From Companilactobacillus hulinensis (lineage in GTDB: Bacteria > Bacillota > Bacilli > Lactobacillales > Lactobacillaceae), in NCBI RefSeq assembly GCF_003946555.1, contig NZ_RHOO01000026.1, positions 1-37,377 of the forward strand: a stretch of 37,377 bases of DNA, written 5' to 3'. Shown piece after piece: positions 30,900-37,377 of this stretch. Each line of letters starts with the position of its first letter. Position 1 is the first letter of the stretch. The notes below the pieces were generated by a model, which saw only the letters and a list, made by a program, of their open reading frames with translations, did no database searches and was not told the DNA's origin. Position numbers and translations under genes: made by a program.

Positions 30900-31524
30900 A
30901 CTTTACATTTACCTGAGTCTTGCTTGTAACTTCATCATTATTCAGCGCTATCTTAATATAAGTAGTAGCGTCATCAATTTTTTCTTCAACATCTGAAGTA
31001 TAGGTCATAGTTACGATACCGTTAGATTCAACATAATTATCAGGATTACCCAACAGCTCAATTACGTGGTCATAGCTATCATTAGTTTTGACCTTATTAT
31101 AATCAGCTAACGTCAGATCATTCTTACGATCAATATCCAACCCCTTGATTGACTTGGAAACAGCTATACCATCCTGAAAGGTAATATCAATTACAACGTC
31201 ATCGTCCATCCCTTTAAGATTCTGCCAAGTTAATGTCGCATTCTTAGAGTCCTCAGTATTGCTAGTCATAGTGGCTTGTCCAAACTTGCTCTCGACATTC
31301 TTCAAGCTATTGCCTCCAGCGCCGATTTTGACCAAATTAAATTTGTCAATTATAGAGGTATCCGAATCCCTTGTCTTCTTGAACAGATTCTCTTGATTGT
31401 AAGATTCCTCATCTGCCTTGTCATCATAAGTATTTTCAATTACAAATGCCGTCGCAGATATTATCACCAGAGCTGAAATGGCAACCAGCCAAAACCATCT
31501 TTTTTTATAAAATGATTTTTTCAT
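30898..31524 (-). CDS. Membrane-anchored protein with two BLIP/DUF3862-like modules
   Basis: A 208-residue protein with an N-terminal basic stretch and one membrane segment (about 11-28), then a short linker. Two similar modules of about 65 residues follow: KIGAGGNSLKNVESKFGQA...LTWQN...ITFQDGIAVSK (about 66-132) and KVKTNDSYDHVIELLGNPD...MTYTS...IKIALNNDEVTSK (about 144-205). This is the SmpA/BLIP-like fold of DUF3862 proteins. GGAGG nine bases before the ATG lies within a 19-bp hairpin. The function is unknown. Confidence 0.75.
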   Translation of the reverse strand: MKKSFYKKRWFWLVAISALVIISATAFVIENTYDDKADEESYNQENLFKKTRDSDTSIIDKFNLVKIGAGGNSLKNVESKFGQATMTSNTEDSKNATLTWQNLKGMDDDVVIDITFQDGIAVSKSIKGLDIDRKNDLTLADYNKVKTNDSYDHVIELLGNPDNYVESNGIVTMTYTSDVEEKIDDATTYIKIALNNDEVTSKTQVNVK

Positions 31525-31528
31525 CTAA

Positions 31529-31577
31529 AAATACCTCCACAGTTGTTTACCTAATTCTAACAACTATGGAGGTATTT
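31529..31577 (-). promoter_or_regulatory. Long hairpin: methylase terminator covering the next gene's ribosome binding site
   Basis: AAATACCTCCA...GTTGTT pairs with AACAAC...TGGAGGTATTT over about 18 of 19 bases around an 11-base loop. On the minus strand it is followed by TTAG and the DUF3862-like ATG. It starts 31 bases after the methyltransferase stop and contains the GGAGG of the next gene in its 3' arm. Confidence 0.75.
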
Positions 31578-31607
31578 CGCATTGTTTTCAACTTATATTG
31601 ACTCTGA

Positions 31608-33536
31608 CTAATAGTTGGTTATCAAAACTTCATCTGTACCCAACAAATTAGTATGATAGGAAGATCTTGAATAGTTTGCGTTCAAATGACGAATATTATA
31701 CTTGATTGCCCAGTCAATTACAGCTCGATTGACATGACCCTTATGCTTGAAGACATTCGACATTGCAAATTTGATATTACGGTCATTCAATGAGTCCAAG
31801 AAATCATAGAGATCATTTTCTTGCTGCTGTGTCCAGCTTCCAAATCCTCGATCACCATCATTATACGAACCATCACTAATCAAATATGGTGGATCAACGT
31901 AAACTAATGAATCTTCGGTTAAACCTGACGTATCAAAATCGCTGAAATAATCTGAAGTGAATGTCGCATTGATTTGATGTAACTGTGCAACGAACTTACG
32001 CAGGTTCTCTCTCATATTATTGGAGAAGCGGCTACGATTACGACCAAACGGATTATTATACTTCATATCCTGATTGAATCTTATTTGATAATTAAAACTA
32101 AACGATGAAAGAATATACAAATCCAACGGGTCAGGATCTTTGTTGTAATCATCCCTTAGCTTCAAGAATCCTTCTTCATTTTCCTTACTTAAGTGATACT
32201 TCTCAATTTGAGAATTGATTCTTTCCAGGATTTCATTGAACTCATGATCCTGAAAATACTGGAACATATCGATAATACGATTATTAACGTCATTGAAGTA
32301 ATACTTTTGTGCTTTAACATTTATTCCAACATTAGCACCACCACTGAACAGATCGACCATAATATCAATATTACCTGGAAATTCTGGAATCAATTGTGAC
32401 AGAAGCTTGAACTTGCCACCAGTATAATTCAATGGGCTCTTGATGTAATTTGGTTCATCCTTTGGCATTTCAACTGATTGAATCTGTAACAAGTCGTTAT
32501 CCTCTTGATGACTAGTTCTGAAGTAATACAATAGTTCACTGAGTTGCTTAGTATTTGTAGAGACCTTTGAATTATATTTTTTAAACGGTATCCGAATAAC
32601 TTCTACGCTTCCACTCACAGCTACCTTGTTGATCATCTCAGTTAATTCATCTTCTGGAATAATACCATCAGTGGAATAACTCAATAGTACATGGGTGAAT
32701 TTTAAATTGTCCAACAGATCCTGCATAGTATCTTTAGCTTTGTTTTTAGCAGAATAGTCAGATTTCAAGTCCTTATAGTCTCTGACACCGCTGACCCCAT
32801 GAATTTTTGGATCATCGAATCTAGCAATAGTTTCTAGCAAATGATAGTTAGAACCGTACTGTCTGATGTTATATGGAGTGTCAATGTAGACGATATCACC
32901 ATGAATTCTTTTTACCAATTCATTGGCATCTTCATTGAACGCCCTATTCTGTTGTTGATTATTATTAATCTTAGGTGGCTCCAGTTTTAGTGGCTTAGTA
33001 GCACGTTTATCACTAAAGTTTTTGAGATAAGCTCCATAGGTTCCCGTTGTATTGGAAACAAATGGAACAGCCTCGATCAAACTTGCCAGCAAATAAAAGA
33101 ATTCGTTACTTGTTATATCATTACTATCAAACCATTTTTGAATAGTAGTTCTAATGAAGTCAATTCTTTTGGCATTGGCTACAGTAAAATACATTCTTTT
33201 ATCTTTACCTGCCGTGGAATAATTCTTCGTGATGAAATCTCCACTGTAGTTAGATATATCATATTGGTTGAAGTAATCAAACGGATTATGAATGTTTAAT
33301 TTGAACAATCCAGTAAAATTAGGCTGGCTATTCAAGTCTATTTCACCTTTGGCGAGTGCATAAGAGAAATAAAGCAAATCATTAGTTGTGATTGCATATC
33401 TTGACTTGAAATATTCACTAACAACATTTGACCCAGAAAAAATATCTGCGAATGTTTTTTCTGATCCATTCAAGTGCTTAGTTAGCAATTCATCTATCTG
33501 TGTTAATAATCTTGCTTTACTCCCAATAAATCTCAT
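31608..33536 (-). CDS. Fused two-domain Dam-type (D12 class) adenine-N6 DNA methyltransferase
   Basis: A 642-residue protein with two D12-class methylase domains. Domain 1 (about 1-340) has FIGSK (3-7), FADIFSGSNVV and the catalytic DTPY (219-222). Domain 2 (about 365-640) has NYTGGKFKLL, VDLFSGGANVG and DPPY (548-551). Each transfers a methyl group from S-adenosylmethionine to adenine. Fused pairs such as M.FokI methylate the two strands of an asymmetric site. The ATG follows GAGGGT; the frame extends 20 codons upstream. No restriction gene or transposase adjoins it. Confidence 0.88.
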   Translation of the reverse strand: MRFIGSKARLLTQIDELLTKHLNGSEKTFADIFSGSNVVSEYFKSRYAITTNDLLYFSYALAKGEIDLNSQPNFTGLFKLNIHNPFDYFNQYDISNYSGDFITKNYSTAGKDKRMYFTVANAKRIDFIRTTIQKWFDSNDITSNEFFYLLASLIEAVPFVSNTTGTYGAYLKNFSDKRATKPLKLEPPKINNNQQQNRAFNEDANELVKRIHGDIVYIDTPYNIRQYGSNYHLLETIARFDDPKIHGVSGVRDYKDLKSDYSAKNKAKDTMQDLLDNLKFTHVLLSYSTDGIIPEDELTEMINKVAVSGSVEVIRIPFKKYNSKVSTNTKQLSELLYYFRTSHQEDNDLLQIQSVEMPKDEPNYIKSPLNYTGGKFKLLSQLIPEFPGNIDIMVDLFSGGANVGINVKAQKYYFNDVNNRIIDMFQYFQDHEFNEILERINSQIEKYHLSKENEEGFLKLRDDYNKDPDPLDLYILSSFSFNYQIRFNQDMKYNNPFGRNRSRFSNNMRENLRKFVAQLHQINATFTSDYFSDFDTSGLTEDSLVYVDPPYLISDGSYNDGDRGFGSWTQQQENDLYDFLDSLNDRNIKFAMSNVFKHKGHVNRAVIDWAIKYNIRHLNANYSRSSYHTNLLGTDEVLITNY

Positions 33537-33614
33537 AATTTTACCCTCTACTGTCCATTTTCCCACTGTGTTTCTTCTATAATATAATGATAACATGACA
33601 TTAAGCGTATCTAT

Positions 33615-33643
33615 TTGCTAAATGTTAAGAAATTAGTTATTAT
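33615..33643 (+). promoter_or_regulatory. Promoter of ssrA
   Basis: TTGCTA, a 17-base spacer and TATTAT, with the mature 5' end of tmRNA about 15 bases downstream. Confidence 0.6.
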
Positions 33644-33658
33644 AGTAAGGAACATCTT

Positions 33659-34023
33659 GGGGATGTTCTGGATTCGACATGTGTAATAGCGTGTAGGCTG
33701 CACTTCGGTTTTCGTGTCCCGGAAAAACACACAGTTTATTATAACTGCAAAAAATAATAATTCTTACGCACTAGCTGCCTAAAAACAGTCTAGTCGTGAT
33801 CCGTCTGACTTTGCTCAAGGGTCAGAGCCGGGTCTCAAATTAATTGAGCTACGTTTGATTTGTCCAGCCTGAACAAGTTAAAAAGAGATTAATCGGGGTT
33901 AGCCGCTGTGGCTAGCCAGGTTGTGCGGCGTTCATAGTGGCGAAATTTTAAATAGTACAACTATGAGTGTAGAAGTTTACATTGCATTATGCTTGGACAG
34001 GGGTTCGATTCCCCTCATCTCCA
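33659..34023 (+). tRNA. ssrA: tmRNA (transfer-messenger RNA)
   Basis: A 365-base tmRNA. The 5' end GGGGATGTTCTGGATTCGAC and the 3' end GGTTCGATTCCCCTCATCTCCA form the tRNA-like domain; GGGGAU pairs with AUCUCC, and the final CCA appears only partly encoded. The tag frame starts at 33747 and reads AKNNNSYALAA before TAA at 33780-33782. With SmpB it rescues stalled ribosomes and marks unfinished proteins for proteolysis. Confidence 0.95.
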
Positions 34024-34041
34024 TTTACATATTCCAAGATC

Positions 34042-34094
34042 AGAAAAAGTCAGTAAAGATAAGGTTTATACCTTTTCTCTACTGGCTTTTTTGT
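34042..34094. terminator. Bidirectional terminator after ssrA and cadD
   Basis: AAAAGTCAGTA...AAGG pairs imperfectly with CCTT...CTACTGGCTTTT, with A and T runs on the two sides. It lies between the tmRNA and the converging cadD stop. Confidence 0.65.
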
Positions 34095-34102
34095 TTACTA
34101 TT

Positions 34103-34699
34103 TCATATAAAATGTGCAATGGTTCCACTCTCAATCAAGACGACAATACCAATGACAATATACACTATGGCAGTAATATACTTTCCCCAGTGTTCAAGGA
34201 CATTGGCAACTTGCGGTATTTTCCCCAAAACAAATCCAATATAGCAAAATAATGTCAGCATAACGAAAAAAGTAATCAATATTGTAATTATTTGTTGAAA
34301 ATTGGACTGAACAAATATTGGTACATATATTCCAATATTATCAGCTCCACAGGTTGCTATAGTGATCAAGGCAACGTTCAATATTACACTTGAGCGCTTC
34401 TTCATCCCCTTTTCAACTTCATCATCATCATCCTTTTCACCAAAGAACAATAGCTTTAATCCCATAAGAATCGGAATTATTCCTAATAAACCCAACATCC
34501 AATCTGACGGAATGAGACCTAATACAAATGCTAAGATCAAACTGGTTGCTACCAAAACTGATGTCCCCAAGACATCCCCCAAATATACCGACCACCGTTG
34601 TTTCTTTTGTGTAGTTCCAAAAATAACCATCAGGATTATTAAATAATCTATACTTGTTGAAATATAAGCAGTGACTCCTGTTAGAATAGAATTAAACAT
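34103..34699 (-). CDS. cadD: CadD-family heavy metal exporter
   Basis: A 198-residue membrane protein with five to six segments, of the CadD cadmium-resistance family. [20 protein letters not shown] opens it, an acidic loop [15 protein letters not shown] lies at about 92-106, and [17 protein letters not shown] is the signature of the second half. It probably exports divalent metal (Cd, perhaps Zn). GAGGC precedes the ATG. It is divergent from an ArsR-family regulator, with a palindrome between them. Confidence 0.88.
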   Translation of the reverse strand: MFNSILTGVTAYISTSIDYLIILMVIFGTTQKKQRWSVYLGDVLGTSVLVATSLILAFVLGLIPSDWMLGLLGIIPILMGLKLLFFGEKDDDDEVEKGMKKRSSVILNVALITIATCGADNIGIYVPIFVQSNFQQIITILITFFVMLTLFCYIGFVLGKIPQVANVLEHWGKYITAIVYIVIGIVVLIESGTIAHFI

Positions 34700-34730
34700 A
34701 ATGTTGCCTCATAATTTCTTTAAGATATTT

Positions 34731-34752
34731 CATATGTTATCATTAACATATG
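34731..34752. promoter_or_regulatory. ArsR-family operator between cadD and its regulator
   Basis: CATATGTTA-TCAT-TAACATATG, a 22-base palindrome with perfect 9-bp arms. On the minus strand it lies within a possible cadD promoter (TTGCAG, 17 bases, TAACAT). Confidence 0.7.
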
Positions 34753-34787
34753 TTATCTGCAACATATTAATTAACAGGAGACTAACT

Positions 34788-35114
34788 TTGGATGACATTA
34801 AACTAATCAATGAGAAGCTTTTGGATGAATCCCAAAAAATTTTAAAAATATTAAACAACCCTGTACGATTTCAGATGCTTGATATCCTTGAACAACGAGA
34901 ACTGAACGTTAGTGAATTAGTATCACTGCTTGGGATTGAACAATCAGTTGTTTCCCATCAGCTGGCATTACTACGTAAATACCAGTTGGTAAGTACTGAG
35001 AGAAAAGGCAAATCAAACTACTACAAACTAAGCGATCCGCATATTTTAGATGTCATTAATGAAACTCTTGAACATGCTGATCATGTTATGAGAGGTAAAA
35101 AACATGGGGAATAA
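34788..35114 (+). CDS. ArsR/SmtB-family metal-responsive repressor with alpha-5 site
   Basis: A 108-residue winged-helix repressor. The helix-turn-helix reads [25 protein letters not shown] split around residues 38-62. The alpha-3 CxC site of cadmium sensors is missing (ELNVSEL has no Cys; the protein has none at all). In the last helix D83, H85, H96 and H99 reproduce the spacing of the zinc site of CzrA. It therefore likely senses Zn or Co, perhaps Cd weakly. The start is a TTG eight bases after AGGAG; the open frame begins further upstream inside the promoter. The next gene overlaps its end by 11 bases. Confidence 0.85.
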   Translation: MDDIKLINEKLLDESQKILKILNNPVRFQMLDILEQRELNVSELVSLLGIEQSVVSHQLALLRKYQLVSTERKGKSNYYKLSDPHILDVINETLEHADHVMRGKKHGE

Positions 35115-35604
35115 CAAACAACCATCCTTAAAAAAGGGAATTATATATTTAATTATTGTAGTAATAATTATTGCCATTGGCTTTTCGCTAGTTGGTCAAA
35201 ATAATGCCGGTAAAACTTCTAAGGATAACAATGTAAAAACGACTAAAATACAAAAAAAATCAAAGACAACCACTAAAAAAGAAACTGCAAAAGATGTTAA
35301 TAAGCGTACTCCTGCTGAAGAAGAACGATTTGTGGATGGTGTGGGACAAGCATTCGGTCAAAAAGATTCCCAGACTATTCAAAAATATGTCGGAAGTATT
35401 TATCAATCAGCTTTTGTTGATGGATTGGGCATGACATATACTTGGAAGACTTCTGACGCAATATATATTAGAGTCGACAATACTGATAACGGTATAACGA
35501 CCGTTTATTTATACGATGAAACTGCTAATAACCATCTGGGAAGACAGCTCTATCAAGGTGAAACAATTGAACAAATGGCTCCTCGTGACAATTACAACCA
35601 ATAG
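35104..35604 (+). CDS. Membrane-anchored protein of unknown function, co-transcribed with the metal regulator
   Basis: A 166-residue protein with one N-terminal membrane segment (about 12-29), a Lys/Thr-rich linker (about 33-68) and an extracytoplasmic domain of about 95 residues containing [24 protein letters not shown] and [18 protein letters not shown]. The family was not recognised. Its ATG lies inside the end of the regulator gene (11-base overlap, AGAGG upstream), so the two are translationally coupled, and it may belong to the metal response. There are no Cys and few His, so metal binding is not obvious. Confidence 0.7.
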   Translation: MGNNKQPSLKKGIIYLIIVVIIIAIGFSLVGQNNAGKTSKDNNVKTTKIQKKSKTTTKKETAKDVNKRTPAEEERFVDGVGQAFGQKDSQTIQKYVGSIYQSAFVDGLGMTYTWKTSDAIYIRVDNTDNGITTVYLYDETANNHLGRQLYQGETIEQMAPRDNYNQ

Positions 35605-35776
35605 AAATGGAAAACTGTAGCACAACTATAAGGTTCATTAAGTTTGTGGAATACACTCTCAGCAAAACAGTAATACTCATGATATACAACAAATATATTG
35701 ATAACGTTTTCAATATATCCTACCCTATAGTTGTAATATGTATTAGAAATATCATCAATTATCAGGAGGTATTGGG

Positions 35777-37147
35777 ATGTCAAAAAAGAAAGTTATTATA
35801 GTTGGTGCATCACACGGTGGACACCAATCTATCATTGAATTACTGAACAGATATAATGACATAGATATCACATTGTTTGAAGCAGGTGACTTCATCTCCT
35901 TCATGTCATGCGGTATGGAACTATTCTTAGAAGACAGTGTTACAAATGTTAATGATGTTAGGAATTTTAGTGAAAAGAGTTTTCCACAATCAAATGTCCA
36001 TATTTTGAACAATCATTTGGTTCAAACAATTAATGCGGATCAAAAGACAGTTTCCGTTCTAGATTCCAAAACCGGTAAAACCAAAGATTATGAATATGAC
36101 CGATTAATTCTCAGCTCCGGGGTAACACCTAAGTCACTTCCGGTTCCAGGAAATGATTTGGAGAATGTCTTCTTGATGAGGGGTTATGATTGGGCAACAA
36201 AAATCAAATCAAAGCTCAATGATCCAAATACCAAAAAAATCACAATTATTGGTGCCGGTTATATAGGTATCGAGGCGGCAGAAGCCAGTGTTAAAGCTGG
36301 TAAAGAAGTCACGTTACTAGATGTCATCGACCGCCCACTTGGAACTTACCTTGATGAGGATATGACCTCTATTCTGGAGAAACATCTAATCAAAAACGGC
36401 GTGGATGTTGAAATGAACGCTAAAATTGAAGCATACGTTGGTGACAAACAAGTTACTTCTGTAAAGACAGAATCTAACGAATATCCAACTGATCTAGTAA
36501 TTCAAGCTGCCGGTGTCAAACCTAATACCGACTGGCTCCGTGGCACAATTGAATTGGACGACCGTGGATGGATCAAGACAAATGCATACCTACAAACAAA
36601 TATTCCTGATATTTACGCAATCGGTGACGCCACTTTGGCATATTCTATCCCAGCTAACAACCATGTTCCAATTGCTTTAGCAACTGTTGCCCGTCGTGAA
36701 GCAAGGTATTTGGTAAAACATCTCTTTGAAGACACGCCGTCTGCTCCATTTAAAGGTGTCGTTGGTTCATCCGCTCTTAGTGTTTTTGATTATCACTTTG
36801 CTGAAAGCGGCTTAAATTCATTTACTGCTAAACGGGCAAATGTCAAAATCAAGACTTCATTTTACAGCGATACCCTTCGTCCAATATACGTGCCAGCAGA
36901 TAAGGGGAATACCAAGGTTCATGTTTACTTAGCCTATAATCCAGATAATCACCAAATTCTTGGTGGAGCTGTCCTTTCAAAGTACGATATTACCGCACAA
37001 GGAAATGTACTGGCATTAGCAATTGAGAACAAGTTAAGCCTTGAAGACCTAGCTGAAGCTGACTTTTTCTTCCAACCAGGATTTGATCGACAATGGAGCT
37101 TATTAAATCTTGCTGCTCAACACGCATTGCATGAAGATAAATTTTAA
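35777..37147 (+). CDS. NADH oxidase / CoA-disulfide reductase family flavoenzyme
   Basis: A 456-residue FAD enzyme of the pyridine nucleotide-disulfide reductase group. The N-terminal FAD motif is VGASHGG (9-15). The redox Cys45 lies in SFMSCGMELF, the NADH motif is IIGAGYIGIEAAE (about 155-167), and the second FAD contact is IYAIGDA (about 278-284). A C-terminal dimerisation domain follows (about 330-450). With a single active Cys, it most likely reduces O2 to water using NADH, as in other lactic acid bacteria; CoA-disulfide reductase activity is the alternative. AGGAGG precedes the ATG. The 172 bases upstream show no clear promoter. Confidence 0.9.
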   Translation: MSKKKVIIVGASHGGHQSIIELLNRYNDIDITLFEAGDFISFMSCGMELFLEDSVTNVNDVRNFSEKSFPQSNVHILNNHLVQTINADQKTVSVLDSKTGKTKDYEYDRLILSSGVTPKSLPVPGNDLENVFLMRGYDWATKIKSKLNDPNTKKITIIGAGYIGIEAAEASVKAGKEVTLLDVIDRPLGTYLDEDMTSILEKHLIKNGVDVEMNAKIEAYVGDKQVTSVKTESNEYPTDLVIQAAGVKPNTDWLRGTIELDDRGWIKTNAYLQTNIPDIYAIGDATLAYSIPANNHVPIALATVARREARYLVKHLFEDTPSAPFKGVVGSSALSVFDYHFAESGLNSFTAKRANVKIKTSFYSDTLRPIYVPADKGNTKVHVYLAYNPDNHQILGGAVLSKYDITAQGNVLALAIENKLSLEDLAEADFFFQPGFDRQWSLLNLAAQHALHEDKF

Positions 37148-37154
37148 AATCATA

Positions 37155-37192
37155 CGAAAAACTGGACCTCAACGAGATCCAGTTTTTATTTT
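37155..37192 (+). terminator. Terminator after NADH oxidase gene
   Basis: AAAACTGGACCTC pairs with GAGATCCAGTTTT (one mismatch), followed by TTATTTTT. Confidence 0.85.
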
Positions 37193-37237
37193 TCAGCAGC
37201 CCTATTCGGCAATTAATTTAGTTTTTTTTAATTCGTG

Positions 37238-37340
37238 AATTGTAAAATTAATCCGAACACCTAATCAAAAAAAAATACCCATAGTAAATGTTTTACAATT
37301 GTAGTGACTAAACAGACCATGAAAGAAGACATTTACTATG
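37238..37340. repeat. Two interleaved inverted repeats at the edge of a possible IS element
   Basis: AATTGTAAAA (37238-37247) is the inverse of TTTTACAATT (37291-37300). CATAGTAAATGT (37280-37291) is the perfect inverse of ACATTTACTATG (37329-37340), which contains the ORF start. The two pairs overlap at one base. They could be part of an IS left end and its control region. Confidence 0.5.
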
Positions 37341-37377
37341 AGCATATCTACTTTAACACAGTATCACCGTGGTGCCA
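37338..37377 (+). CDS. N-terminus of a CDS, possibly IS30-family transposase (cut by window end)
   Basis: ATG at 37338 begins MSISTLTQYHRGA and runs off the window. The 'LTxYxRG' start recalls IS30-type transposases, whose N-terminus is a helix-turn-helix domain. The upstream inverted repeats fit an insertion sequence end. With 13 codons, the family cannot be fixed. GAAAGAAGAC upstream is only a weak ribosome binding site. Confidence 0.4.
   Translation, partial: MSISTLTQYHRGA

Noticed and set aside
34671-34787. Upstream extension of the ArsR-family gene
   Set aside because: It would cross the cadD promoter and the operator; AGGAG followed by TTG at 34788 gives the family's normal length.
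35623-35733. CAACTATA / TATAGTTG inverted repeat before the NADH oxidase gene as an operator
   Set aside because: The arms are 95 bases apart and only eight bases long; chance pairing in AT-rich DNA is likely, and no Rex-type site (TTGTGAA/TTCACAA) is seen.

Overview
The window is AT-rich chromosomal DNA from a Gram-positive Firmicute. Strong AGGAGG-type ribosome binding sites, a tmRNA whose tag reads AKNNNSYALAA, a T-box leader, a pediocin/enterocin-type immunity gene, an H2O-forming NADH oxidase type flavoenzyme and a lactobacillar gallate/protocatechuate decarboxylase cassette point to Lactobacillaceae. A Companilactobacillus-like species is my inference and was not tested. Both window edges look like pieces of insertion sequences: a possible IS3-type right end at the left edge, and a possible IS30-type left end at the right edge.

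Layout. 1-2526: IS remnant, then a two-component system (regulator first, kinase second, minus strand). 2627-9119: HAD phosphatase, MDR-type oxidoreductase, a secreted 3D-domain wall protein, an FMN reductase and a GH3 beta-glucosidase with swapped domain order. 9267-11040: coaBC between two small membrane proteins. 11228-16543: an aromatic-acid decarboxylation island, with lpdC-lpdB-lpdD in one operon, a LysR regulator, and a divergent APC-family permease with an operator-like palindrome in the divergent promoter region. 16597-21452: orphan bacteriocin immunity gene, a broken small membrane ORF, and an MMPL/RND-like exporter divergent from its presumed TetR repressor. 21619-23534: a structured palindromic repeat, then a small envelope cassette (TetR, DUF4097-like protein, two tandem PspC mini-proteins) with two matching 25-bp operators. 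23629-29025: a methionine-responsive operon (promoter, T-box with AUG specifier, metQ, M20 peptidase, metN, metI, second metQ). 29312-33536: a LysM-3D wall protein, a YitT-like membrane protein predicted to be translated from a leaderless mRNA, a DUF3862-like anchored protein whose ribosome binding site lies in a long hairpin, and a fused two-domain adenine methyltransferase with no visible restriction partner. 33659-37147: tmRNA, a CadD exporter divergent from an ArsR-family repressor with a CzrA-like alpha-5 metal site, a small anchored protein, and a NADH oxidase family enzyme.

How the genes may work together. The decarboxylase island likely imports a hydroxylated aromatic acid and removes CO2 using prenylated FMN made by LpdB; if the permease exchanges acid for phenol, the cycle would consume a proton and help acid tolerance. 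The methionine operon takes up methionine or methionine peptides when tRNA-Met is uncharged. Several loci (the two 3D proteins, the PspC/DUF4097 cassette, the MMPL pump, the two-component system) concern the cell envelope. All functions are inferred from reading the sequence; no database search was run.
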